Source: Spinellus fusiger (lineage: Eukaryota > Mucoromycota > Mucoromycetes > Mucorales > Phycomycetaceae). Taken from it: a DNA stretch of 64,000 nt. A program made the position numbers and the translations under genes. The notes beneath the pieces are model-generated. The model saw only the letters and a list, made by a program, of their open reading frames with translations. It was not told the origin of the DNA and searched no databases. The stretch spans positions 1-64,000 of the forward strand of contig JALLLS010000125.1 in NCBI GenBank assembly GCA_025094145.1. The letters are read 5' to 3'. Shown here piece by piece: positions 20,049 through 37,887 of this stretch; position 1 is the stretch's first letter; every line of letters starts with the position of its first letter.

Positions 20049-21588
20049 CACCTTTTTCGGAAAGTATTTGCATAATCTCAAAATAAATTGCACACTTTTC
20101 TTTTCTACTTTTCGCATAGTTTATATTTTATAATTTGCACAATTCCATAATTTTTTTTTGCACAAAGTGTGCGAAACTTATTAAAGGGTATGTCTACTTA
20201 AACATGTTTCAAATTTAGAAGAAGAGCAACGACAAAATCCCTTAGGATCACTGATAAGAACATTGCTTCATGCTTCAGTGATCCTCATGTTTAACGTCTC
20301 ATTTTCTAAGAGCTTTTCTCTTTTAAGCTTACTCTTCACAACAGACCAAAATTGCTCAATGGGGTTAAGATCAGGAGAGTAGGGTGGAGGGTATACACAT
20401 CCATAGCCATAGCTTACAATAGGTCTGCTAATACTTTCAGCTGTGTGGATAGGTACATTATTCAATATTATATAGTGTCCTATAAATTCATTGTAAAGAT
20501 CCAAAACATCCAACGTGCTTGCAATAAAGTTAAAGTAATGACCAGTAACTGTTCCAGTAGTTTTCTGCATTTTGGTTGTTCCGTTTGCTTTTCTTTTTCT
20601 TGATGAAGTATAAGGGACTCTTACTTTAACATTAATAATGCCACAAGAAGAGATTACTCCCAGAATTGTTGTTGTTTTTGCTCTTGTTGTGGGCTGAACA
20701 ACCTCTTCTCTGGTTCCTTTCAGATTTATATGAAAAGTGGACTCATCAATAAACACACAGTTACTATTGTAATCCATGTCTGTTTGGCTCCATCTGATAA
20801 CCCAGTCAAATCTTTTCTCAATACTCTTAGGCGAGTTTCTTTCCTTTAAATAAAGGTGTGCTTTCTTAAATGACAAGGCACACTTTTCTGTCATCAAGCT
20901 GTAGACCTTTGTCTTGGAAACTTCCAAGTCTTTGAACTGTTCAGTAAGACTGTCCATTGCCTGATTTAACCTTGCAGAGATATGACCTAAAAACTTTTCA
21001 GAAAGATGTTCCTTATGGTCTTCATTTAATAATGCTGGTCGGCCCATTTTCGGGGTCTCTACTGGCTCAACTTTGAGATCTCTGTTCATATTTTGCATGA
21101 TTTGTTCCTGATCTCTTTCAAGCCAGTCGTATGCGGTTCGACGAACAATACCCAACTGCTTAGCTGCTTTACCTGCAGTCATATCTAGTTCATAAATCGA
21201 ATGAGAAAAGTGACCTTTAACATCATCACCATGTTTCTTGTAGTAAGACACAGGTGCTGGAGTAGAAGTTGTGTTCTTTTTGGTGGCCTTGGGTTTTGGC
21301 TGAGGCTTCTCGGGTGGGTTTGAGTCCAAGTAAGTACTGTAGTCTACGATATTTTGAAGAGGAAAACATTCTTTAACTACATCTATCAATATAGGTTCAT
21401 TGCCCATTTTTTTGATAGCATTTTCTTGTCCATCTTCATAGTAAATCTGTAAGCTCATTGTTGAAGAAATAGTATTTCGAAAAGTATGCAAAAACAATTT
21501 ATGAAATTGTGCAAAAAGTAAAATATAAAGTGTGCGAAAAGTGTGCGATTTTTTTCTGAGGTTGTGCGAATACTTTCCGAAAAAGGTG
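20049..21588 (-). mobile_element. Tc1/mariner-like element with intact TIRs
   Basis: 1540 bp bounded by inverted repeats beginning CACCTTTTTCGGAAAGTAT on both sides, with matching bases extending to about 32 bp. It is flanked by TA at 20047-20048 and 21589-21590. Subterminal GTGCGAA/TTCGCAC words recur just inside both ends and may be transposase binding sites. It contains one transposase gene on the minus strand. Confidence 0.92.
20268..21497 (-). CDS. Tc1/mariner-type transposase, catalytic Asp to Asn
   Basis: 409 codons, uninterrupted. An N-terminal helix-turn-helix (AGKAAKQLGIVRRTAYDWLE) is followed by GRPALL and a DDE_3-type catalytic domain. The first Asp is in NCVFIDES. The second block reads YIILNNVPIH, where relatives have D-N-A-P-I-H. 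The third is PPYSPDLNPIEQFW, with Glu 34 residues after the substituted Asn, so the DD34E spacing is kept. Codon AAT replaces the expected GAT or GAC. Loss of the second metal-binding Asp predicts no cleavage activity, although the frame is open and the termini are perfect. It might still bind the TIRs. Confidence 0.88.
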   Translation of the reverse strand: MFLHTFRNTISSTMSLQIYYEDGQENAIKKMGNEPILIDVVKECFPLQNIVDYSTYLDSNPPEKPQPKPKATKKNTTSTPAPVSYYKKHGDDVKGHFSHSIYELDMTAGKAAKQLGIVRRTAYDWLERDQEQIMQNMNRDLKVEPVETPKMGRPALLNEDHKEHLSEKFLGHISARLNQAMDSLTEQFKDLEVSKTKVYSLMTEKCALSFKKAHLYLKERNSPKSIEKRFDWVIRWSQTDMDYNSNCVFIDESTFHINLKGTREEVVQPTTRAKTTTILGVISSCGIINVKVRVPYTSSRKRKANGTTKMQKTTGTVTGHYFNFIASTLDVLDLYNEFIGHYIILNNVPIHTAESISRPIVSYGYGCVYPPPYSPDLNPIEQFWSVVKSKLKREKLLENETLNMRITEA

Positions 21589-21590
21589 TA

Positions 21591-21735
21591 AATAATAAAT
21601 AATAAATAATGGGAAATGAATAATATAAAAATAATAAGAATAAATGGGGTGGGTGGAGAACATTTATTCTTATTTTGTTTCCGACGGTCTCATACAATTC
21701 TTGAGAGAACTTATTCGACGTTGAATAATAATAAT
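21591..21735 (+). repeat. Dispersed repeat of about 140 bp, copy 1
   Basis: AT-rich start, then GGGGTGGGTGGAGAACATTT and TTTCCGACGGTCTCATAC, ending around TTATTCGACGTTGAAT. It is nearly identical to 48881-49022 (a few substitutions). No coding capacity and no clear TIR. It may be a short LTR or MITE fragment. It abuts the right TA of the Tc1-like element. Confidence 0.8.
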
Positions 21736-23120
21736 AAAAAGCTGTTTAGAAAGCAAGATGGTTTATATCTATTGAATGTGATGTTTAATACAACACAAGA
21801 CTCCTTTAATTCACATCTCTTCTCATAAGAGAACTAATCGGATATAAGTCCAAGACATGTAGCATATGAATAGAAACAGGCCATTGTATTGATTGTAAGA
21901 ATAACACCTCTTGATGAGATGACTGTATTCCCAAAAGAATAGAACTCTTATTTGATCAAAGAGGATGCCCCCATACCTTATTAAGCGGAGTAAGTAAAGT
22001 GTATTGATCCTTGAAGCCATCAATCTGTGCCAATTTTATAGAATCAACAACAACAGCAATCTATATTTCCTATTAAAATAAGCAAATCTATCTATTTTAT
22101 TTATAGTGTGTCTTTTCAAGAGCATTGTCTCCCATTCAGTCTATTGTTTTGCCAACCCCCCTCAATAAGGAGAGACCCTTGGAGTGCCCATGTCAACCTT
22201 GATGGCAAAAGCTTGGCATAATTTTACCATTTGATCTTTAAAAATTAATGGTACAAACCTAAGATAATCTCTATCTTCATACGCCGACATCATTATAGAA
22301 AGGTGGAGACATTGGCACTTCCAACCTTTTTCTTCTGATAGGTTGTGGATGTAAATAAATCCAACTAGTTGATTTTTTGACAATAAAAATGGCATGTAAT
22401 AAATGTATTAACAGAGCTTCTCCCTGTCTATTTAAGATAATGTCATGGTATTGTTTGCTTCCTTTTCTCTTGAGTTTATGTCAATCAAATCAAATCTCCA
22501 TCCCAATGCGTAAAGGATGTAGATTGAATCCACTCATCAATAAAATATTTCAAACGGTATATTTACAGAAGAATATGACAATTTTTGATACAAAAGTGGA
22601 CAAGCAAAATAGAGCTATTTTGTAAAGCAGACCATTGACTTTGAATACATAGCTTTCATAAAGTCGGAGAGAAGAATCACAAACACCAAAAGCAGAGCAT
22701 AGTGGGGCTGTAAGTGATGGTTAGGTGTAACTCTGATATCATTATCGCTTCCATCATTTTTTATTCTCTTCTCCGTTCTATTGTGTTAAGACTGAGCCAG
22801 AGACTATAAACAACAAGTCATTAGAGGTAGTTTTCATTCTAATAGATGCATTCATAGAGAGAGAAAGAGAATAGACATTCTACATCCGACAATAGCACAT
22901 TTTCTTTGATGTATCTAGTTCATTGCCTCCAAGTACACTCAAAACAGTCTCTCTTATTGTCTCCAAGTGGGTTTGTTTTTGTCCTACCAAAGTACACACA
23001 TCATTAAATGATATTTACAGATTGAGTAAAGCCAAGTCTATGACTTGTAAATAATATTTTCTTTTTTTTTTCTTCTTTCTCCTAGATAGCGATAAAGCAA
23101 ATGTGTCTAATGTTGATAAT
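21736..23120. other. Intergenic, no gene recognised
   Basis: AT-rich sequence with only short frames that lack recognisable motifs and splice support. It separates the transposon cluster from the gene block that begins with DIC1. Confidence 0.5.
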
Positions 23121-23165
23121 GTTAATACTAATACTAATACTAATAATAATAATAATAATAATAAT

Positions 23166-23252
<87 letters not shown>

Positions 23253-23265
23253 CTAATAATAATAC

Positions 23266-23298
<33 letters not shown>

Positions 23299-23300
23299 AC
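23121..23300 (+). repeat. AAT/ACT trinucleotide microsatellite
   Basis: About 180 bp of AAT units with regularly spaced ACT variants. AATAATAATAATACT-type higher-order units repeat about every 15-18 bp. It lies about 160 bp downstream of the DIC1 stop codon. The long frames across it on both strands are artefacts of the repeat. Confidence 0.95.
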
Positions 23301-23462
23301 ATAACATAATAAATGAATGAATGGTAGAATGAGAAAAAGAACACAATGAATGAATGGGCAGAATGAGAAGAATGCTAGTTGGCTTCAAGTCTAAATAGAT
23401 ACCAGTAAATACTAAAACATGCAAGGACAAGGCACAGGCAGCCATGAGGGAATCTTCTTTTT

Positions 23463-24557
23463 TTAAAGTTGAATAGCACCTGTTAACTTGTGGTCTTGAA
23501 CAATGTCTGTCCATGCCTTGAGCTGCTCCATCACAACAAAGGTGATGATAGTCTGAGGACCCAGACGGACAAAAGCAGGAGTCCAGCCTTTAAAGAAGGA
23601 AGCGGCGCCTTCTTTTCTCAACATTTGTGAAGTGATGGTCATGGCCGATATTCCGGCCTCTCCTGTCTGTGCAGTCATAACACGAGTTTTTACTACATCT
23701 ACGGGAGAACAGACAGTCGTTGCCACCAATGCCTAGAAAACAAATATATTTAGGGTTACATTGTACTCTTGATATCTGTTGGTATCCACTACCATTGATG
23801 CTGATAGATTCCCCCCTACTTACTGTTAGCAGACTGGATGTAAAATGAGTAGAGAGACCGTCCTGGAGAGGTGTGTATTGGAGCACGAGATCCTTTAGCA
23901 GGTCATAGGAGACACATTGGGAGGATGTCATGAGAATAGCTCTGTTGGTGTTGGGACCAATGCCTCTTAGCAAAGACCCGGCTCCCTCTTCCCTTGTCAT
24001 TCTTATCAGACCATCGATGGCATGCTTATAGTTGCGGCGTAAATGTTGAGGAAGAGAGCCGTCGTTTTGCATACGAACATTGATCACATCTCCTGGATTA
24101 CCAAATGCACCACCCAAAGCACCTGCTGCACTCGAACACACCAACATTTGCCATATGCTTAATTCTATGTACCCAATGAAAATACAACAATACAATAGTC
24201 ATAGCCTGGTGAGTCATGATGATAAAACACAAGTTTTTCTTTCTTGTTTTCTATTTCATTTCTTGGCTTACTTTTGTTATCGTCTGAAGACCAGTATTTG
24301 AACTTATCATAAGCACCAAATCGCACTGTAGAGTAGGTGATTTGACGGAGAAGACTGGCTGACAGACCAGCATACAGACCCATGAACCCCTCTGCCTTTG
24401 CAATTGTCGAGAGTGTCGATAGCATGCCTACATTTCCTATCCCCTTTGTGTTTTGTAGGCGTACTTTGGCCAGATCAAAGGGATGCACAACAGTAGCAGC
24501 CACACAAGAGGCAATGCCACCGTAGTAGAATGGATAATCTCTCTTTGGAGCTGACAT
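23463..24557 (-). CDS. DIC1: Mitochondrial dicarboxylate carrier
   Basis: Three exons on the minus strand, 24557-24272, 24164-23824 and 23732-23463, joined by GT-AG introns into 298 codons, the usual size for this family. Three carrier repeats each carry the P-x-D-x-x-K/R signature: PFDLAKVR, PGDVINVR and PVDVVKTR. The second repeat reads NPGDVINVRMQNDG, close to the NPADVVNIRMQND of yeast Dic1, which points to dicarboxylate/phosphate exchange across the inner mitochondrial membrane. Six transmembrane helices are expected. The start is 183 bp from the stop of the upstream same-strand gene. Oxaloacetate/sulfate or oxoglutarate carriers are alternatives but fit less well. Confidence 0.9.
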
Positions 24558-24739
24558 GGCAGTAGAAAAACAGAGACAAAAAGAAGAGAAGAAAAAGAAA
24601 CAGTGTCTATGACTAGAGAAGAAGCACAGGCCAAATATATTTCAAAAAGTTTTTTTTTATCTTTTTATAGGGTTTAAATGACCGTCGAGGATTCTCTAGC
24701 TGAAAATAGACTTCCCATTGGATCCATTTATTCTCCACT

Positions 24740-26304
24740 TTAGGGTTCGGCCTCATCTTGGTCCTCATCAAAGTCGTCTGAATTAAAGTCGCTTTCATCT
24801 CCTGATTCATACCAACTGTACACGATTGAATGGCAAGTGGGAGCATGCAAACAAGAGTCAGTGAATGTCTCTTGGAATCCACCCACTGCCCTGTTCCTTT
24901 CTTATCACTTACAAGTTATCGTCTTCTTCCAACTCTACAGGCGCTGCAATCATAAAGTCTCTTTCTGACTGTGGCATTTTGAAGCCATAAGGGATATCTT
25001 TCTTGGAGATTTCTACTTGAGCTGAATATTCTGGTTAAACTCTGTTGCCTGTAAGGAACAGACTTACTCTTTACTATACTATCAAACACATCACGCTCCT
25101 TCCGATAAGCTACCTAATCCCATCCTGTGTTAGCACTGCCTCTCTTATCTCTCTCTCTCATCATGTGACCGAGAATTACCCCAGCATCCACATTCGCAGG
25201 GCTTGAGCAGTTGGGATCTGCCAGTAAAGAGATAATCGACATCAAAACACCTAAATGGGATTTGCATGATGAGATGGGAGCACCAACGAAGGAGAATGAA
25301 ATAGGAACAGAGAAGAGATAAAATACAAGTCACACACCACCACCACCACTAGGACTTACTTTCCACGGACTGGGTGGAAGAGTCAGCAGGAAAAACAAGG
25401 TAAGCTTATAGGAAACATCCACTTGGCTGCTAGTCTTTTTCTTCTTTTCTCTCTCTCTCCTTTTCTCTTTCTCATTTTCCTTGCATCTTACCTGTGTTGG
25501 ATTCCATCGTTCCTACAATTAGATCCCAAATTACTCAGTGCCTTTTTCTATTATTGTTTTCTATTGCATAGAGGACGATCTCTGTGGGTAGAGACATCTT
25601 TTATGACTGCTGCATTCTCCATCGCCCGTGCATCGACGCTACCTCTGCCTTTTCTCCGCTGACGGGATCATCACCAGGAGGATGAAGAATAGAAATACAT
25701 AAGCGGCCGTCTGGGTACACTAGCACACAAGCGACTCAATGCCTAGTCCCCCTTTGGATGGTCTAGTGTTCATGTGTGGACTTACCATTGGGATGGTAGA
25801 ACTCGCGGTCAAATCGGAAGGTGGGTGGGTTAAAAGGGTAGTCGTCTGGGAATGTCATTGTTGCCTTTATAAATGCAGGAGATGATATGTGTGTATGTAC
25901 ATCAATACAGAAATGTATATGAATGTATAGAAAGAGAGAGAGATAGAAAGAAGGATACGATCTTTGAGGGAACAGTACAAACAGAGAGAGAGAGTTCACT
26001 TACTTTAAAGTAGCCTCCTTCGTAGATTGTCTTTGGAGAGCCAATGATGGCAACATCCCTGGATGACCAAGACCATAACCGTACAAATAAGAATAGGTAA
26101 GTGTTCCTCTTTCTTTTCTTCTTTTAAATACAAGAAAGAGAAAAGTTCCCTACCATAAAAAGATATTATCTTCCTTAAGATCCACTACAAATCCTGGGAC
26201 TGGGTGCCTTGTGAGTTCTGTGGCGTGTTAGACGAGAGAAGAGGAGTTCATAAAGCAGTCTTGCCTTTGAACTGTCGCTGGAGAATATTGCCGGCAGAAG
26301 ACAT
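24740..26304 (-). CDS. CDC34: Ubiquitin-conjugating enzyme E2, CDC34/UBE2R type
   Basis: Eleven exons on the minus strand: 26304-26265, 26217-26154, 26058-26004, 25864-25786, 25719-25643, 25512-25492, 25369-25360, 25250-25180, 25113-25068, 25030-24913 and 24815-24740. They give 218 codons in frame. The start reads MSSAGNILQRQFKELTRHPVPGF. The catalytic Cys is in GRLCISILHPPGDD, followed by the acidic-loop signature of the CDC34 class (DPVSGEKAEERWNPTQSV) and an acidic tail rich in D/E after WYESGDES. It transfers ubiquitin with SCF ligases to cell-cycle substrates. Intron 1 has a GC donor, and exon 7 is only 10 nt. It diverges from the CHD gene across 1.87 kb. Confidence 0.92.
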
Positions 26305-28169
26305 GAGTGGAATAAGAATGCAAAACGCAATAAGAGAGAAGAAAAGAAATAAGGGGGAAACTGCACGTATTTCACTCTTTTTCTGGATTGCAGTCCCTTT
26401 TCTACAGTTGGGCTTTCTGTCCGTTGTGTCGCCTGCGGTTCAAGAAAGAAGTGTGACTGAGTTTAGTGCTCGTCAGGCTATTTCCCCCTGAGTAAAATAG
26501 CAGGTATAGACTTGGTGTATAGGAGCTGTCTGCTGTGTTATAGTAAACAGACAGTAGAATAGACAGTAGATAGGCAGTGTGTTATAGTAAATGGACAGTA
26601 AATGGACAGTAAATATACACTGTGTTATAGTAAATATACACTGTAGCTCTCCATTAATATTCACTGGCAGTGTTTATGAGCCTTATATTCTTTGCAATAC
26701 CATTGAAGAGTGTCTTTAGAGTCCCTTTTACAGAAACTCAACAGAAACAACAACCATCTGACAGCTGACAGTTGTCATGGAGACTTGTTTCATCTATTCC
26801 TTTTATTTCCAACCTCTCTTATAACCATGGAAACAGACCCATAACGTTCATTCAGTAACAATGCATTGCTATTCTTTCTCTTTCTCTTTTAATCTATAAT
26901 AGTTCAGACATAGCAAAAATATAGAGTGCCATGTAGGTTTAATTCATCAATGTTTGTTTATGTTTGTTTATGTGTATTTGTGTGCAGTAGTGTGCATTTA
27001 TAAGTACGAGAGTGCATCAACAAAAGAGTGTGACTTGATCAACTCTTTTCTATTTCTTATCCTAACAGTCCTATGGATCCACAGCCATTGCTATCCTCTG
27101 TCCATATGTACTCTCTATTGTTCTCAAGGACAGCTTATTGGCTACAAAGACCTCTCTCTTGCATTGGCTCCCTTTCGACTACAATGGATAGTTCGAACAA
27201 TCTTTTTATTTTTATTTTTTAGGAGCAGACAAAGAGCCTTCCAGAAGAATAACAGTCTTAGAGCAGTCATTGGAATAGATAAGCCAAACAGACAGTCTTT
27301 GTTTGTAGTGCCGGCGATTCAAGTAGAGCCATAGCCCCACCTAGTCCCTCCTCACCAACAGCTTCTCTCCTGCCCCCTTCCTCCTCCTCCTCCTCCTCTG
27401 TCTCTCCTATGATGACCTTGCCTTCTTAATTCAAAGTCCTCTCTCTAGATCTCTCTCTAGATCTCTCTCTCTAGATCTCTAAATCTTTCTAGATCTCTCT
27501 CTCTAGATCTCTAAATCTCTCTAGATCTCTCTCTAAATCTCTCTCTTTCTAGATCTCTCTCTAAATCTCTCTCTTTCTATAGTCACCCCTTTGTCCCTTT
27601 TGTTATTCCTGCGAGTGTTTTACAGTGGCATTTCCCAACCAACCCCACTCTCTCATTTGAGTGGCCTCTTTGAATGGATTGGATTTTATTTTTCAATTTT
27701 TCAATTTTTCAATTTTTTATTTTCCCTTTTTTGGGTTTACCGCTGACAGAGGAAAGACGAGACTGAATTTGTCAACCTGCTTTCTTAGTTTGTTTCTTGT
27801 CACTGCTTACGTGCAACCCCATCATCTTGATCAAAGACAAGATTCTTTCTTTTTCTTTCTCTCTTTTTTGTTTTCTCTTCATTTTGACTCAGTAGTTGGT
27901 ACGTCATAGAAGAATAAAGAAGCTTGTTCTTGTGTATATAAAAAGAGAAAGAGAAAGAAACGCGCAAAAACAAAGAACCCCACACAGCCAAACAACCTTA
28001 CCTACAAAACTCACGCTTCTTTCCTTCTCTCTTCTCCTATATAGATTTTGTATAGGCTTCTCTTGAGTATTCTGTTGGATACTATCAGCAGACAACAGTA
28101 AAACATCCTCCAAAAAAAAGGGCCTCTTGTTACTCTACTACATACGCCTCATTGTATCAGTAAAGAGCT
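26305..28169. other. Divergent intergenic region between CDC34 and the CHD gene
   Basis: No gene recognised. It holds short direct repeats around 26520-26650 (ACAGTGTGTTATAGTAAA-like units), a TCTAGATCTC repeat at 27446-27580, and pyrimidine-rich tracts on the plus strand before the CHD start. It probably contains both promoters. Confidence 0.6.
27446..27580 (+). repeat. TCTAGATCTCTC-type tandem repeat
   Basis: About 135 bp of imperfect CTCTCTAGATCTCT / CTCTCTAAATCT units, rich in TCTAGA and AGATCT palindromes. Confidence 0.85.
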
Positions 28170-35219
<7,050 letters not shown>

Positions 35220-35718
35220 CTTACTAATCCTCCATCGAAATCAATTTTTCACTTTTCTGCCCATAACCTTATAAATAATGCATCTAACTCTATCCTATCT
35301 TGCAACTTTTAGTTGTGTTTGGGATTAACTATCTCGAAAAGTCTTGTATTTCATAATCTAAGCTTTCTGAGATATGAGAAGAGTAGATTGTAGAAGTGTG
35401 CATATTTGATTCTATTGGCTTTTGGTTTTGTTTATTTTGAGAGAGATTCCTAAACTCTCAGTCTATTGATAGTATAGAGGGGTGCATATAGAAAAAGACA
35501 TTTTGTTAAATAATAAACAGGTAAAAAAGTAAAAAGTAAAAAATATACCTGTAAATACCCTGTCCATGGTGTAGTGATCATCCCAGTCATTCTACTGATA
35601 TTGATACTACACTCTAATAACTCATCAAGTGCCAATGTAGAGTAAATAGAGTGATTTATTGTTACATATATAGTATTGGATTGAACAAGAATATCTTCAA
35701 GTGGATGTAGATTACTGT
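35220..35718. other. Convergent 3' intergenic region
   Basis: 500 bp between the stops of the plus-strand CHD gene and the minus-strand MFS gene. AT-rich, nothing else recognised. Confidence 0.6.
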
Positions 35719-37887
35719 CTAAAGATCATATCTAAAGTCTGGGTGTCTATCGCCAGCAATCTGAGCACCACCATACTTGAATATTTCATAATCCTTCTGC
35801 TCTTGGGTCAAGGCATCTCGTCGTTTATTCTCGCGATTTAACATGATACGAGCAATAACAACGGCAATGGTTTGTGCACCTGTGCAAGCAAAAGCAATTG
35901 TGTTTCCAGCAAAGTAATCTGGGGGATCTAAAACAAAGCAACACTCTATTAGTACATATAAACTAAAGTAGATGTCTTACCATAGTATATTTGACCACCA
36001 ATGGCCCCGCCAATAGTGCCAAATGAAACAATAACAGCTGCAGCCACTGCTCTGCGAGTCAAGCCACCACTAATCATAGAATAGTGTGATGAATACCGAT
36101 GAATAGAGGCAGGGGAAGAAAGAAAAGGGATAGAAAAGTGACACAGGAGTCAACTTACTAATTTCTATTGAACCACGGGGCTTTCATTGCTGCATTGGCA
36201 TATACAGCAATAGTAACAATGCAGGCACCAAGATAGTTGGCGGCCACGTTATTAGCAGGTGCAAACATAAGAATGAGAAAACCAATCATTAATATGAAAT
36301 TGCTGAAAATAATGTGGGTTGCAGAGGAATAACGTGAGCCTAGCACACCATCCATTGACACATGAGTATAACAGTAATGGTATTTCAGAGTACTATATAA
36401 ACTAGCAGACATACCAGAATAGTATATGATGAACAGAATACCAATACAGGCCATGGTATAGGGTGGGATGGTGAGAAGCTGTACTATGGGTTCAGACCAG
36501 GAGCCCATATTTAAGATGATGGATGGCAGAAAAGCAACAATGCCTTGAAGGGGAATCGTACCCAGTATATAAATGACAATAAAGATATAGGTTTTGGAGT
36601 CCAAGAATACAGAGATAACCTGCATCCATGACCATGAATCATCATGAGCAGGACCAGCATCTATATAGAAGTGTTATTCAAAGCATTCCAGAGTGCTATT
36701 CAACGCAACCTACCCTCCATAAGTCTTCGTAATACAATCTCCTTTTCTTGTTGTGTCAAGTATTTTGCTGTTTCTGGGGCATCAGGAAGATACCATGCCA
36801 CAAAAGGAGCAATAAGAATGGAAGGGAGTCCTTCAATAATAAACATCCTATAAAAGTAAAAACAAAACAAAACAAAACAAAACCATACACTCTGATTAGT
36901 CTAATCCATAGACAAGAAAGGGGAAGAAGAAGAAAATAACGGGGGGAAGATAGGCGGAACACTTACCACTGCCATGATTGTAAACCTCCGTTATTAATTT
37001 GAGTTATACCATAACTTAGAAGACCGTTGAAGGCACCACCAAGAGATCCAAAGGCCCAGAAAATACCAAGACGGCCTCCTGTTTCACTGCGAGTATACCA
37101 AGTAGACATGTAGTAGACTACACCAGGAAAGAACCCTAGCATAGTGTAGTTTTGGATGAGCCTAGTGTATACATGAAAGATTCTTTGTTGTTTACCTGCT
37201 TGACAAACACCCAACAGAAATCGCGTCAAAGCAAGACCCGAAAAGTTCTCAACAGCAGCCATGGTTGTAGCACATACACCCCAAGCACTAGAAGCACATG
37301 AAGAAAAGAAATGAGTAAATGAATACTTAAAATCCAGCTCAATAATATAAACATAGAGAGAAGCCTACAATGTCAAGATGGCAAACCAGTAAGAGGCTCT
37401 CCAATTTCTGAGCACAATATTTGCTGGTAGTTCAAAGAGAATATAGCCAAAATAGAAGATTGAAAGTGTCCATTGGTACTGATTAAAAGACATATTCAGA
37501 CCAGACTCAAGACTCTCAAGCCTAGCATTGCCAATGTTTACACTATAAAGAGTAAATACGTATAAATATAAATAAAAAGGGGGAAAGGTTATTGTTTATA
37601 TTTACCGGTCGATATAATTCAAAAAGAAGAGAATACAAAGGGTTGGGAGTAGTCGAAGGTCCTGTTTTCTAAAAAGAAAAAAAAGGTTTATCAGATCAGG
37701 GTTAATTGACAATTGAGTATCAACAGAAAATGTATCAATTCATTATGGACACTTACCGAAGAAGACCATGCAAATGAACCAAGTCATTGGTATTTCGGCC
37801 TTCAAGGTAGATAATATCGACTTGGGATTTCATGACCTCTTTTCCCTTTCCATTAGAGACCTCAATGTGCTCTTCAATGTTTGACAT
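35719..37887 (-). CDS. MFS permease, DAL5/allantoate (anion:cation symporter) family
   Basis: Ten exons on the minus strand: 37887-37757, 37668-37606, 37542-37369, 37287-37196, 37135-36967, 36847-36714, 36660-36415, 36339-36159, 36069-35981 and 35927-35719, giving 495 codons in frame. TM1 with FFLNYIDRVNIGNARLESLE, then QYQWTLSIFYFGYILFELPANI and FLLGVCQAG are the family hallmarks. The MFS loop motif reads YTRSETGGRLG. Twelve transmembrane helices are expected. The central cytoplasmic loop contains the APETAKYLTQQEKEI segment typical of Dal5-like permeases. It should import a small organic anion or vitamin (allantoate, nicotinate or pantothenate types) with protons at the plasma membrane. The substrate cannot be assigned from sequence. 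Confidence 0.88.

Noticed and set aside
22162..22395. 77-codon minus frame resembling a retroelement fragment
   Set aside because: No diagnostic RT or integrase motif and no neighbouring element ends.
23121..23300. Possible CRISPR-like or satellite array
   Set aside because: Units are simple trinucleotides with no spacers. No CRISPR array exists anywhere in the window, as expected for a fungus.
23015..23514. Ile- and Leu-rich frames on both strands near 23.1-23.5 kb
   Set aside because: Products of the AAT repeat, not membrane proteins.
26954..27334. 126-codon plus frame between CDC34 and the CHD gene
   Set aside because: Low-complexity hydrophobic translation, no family motif, and it lies in the shared promoter region.
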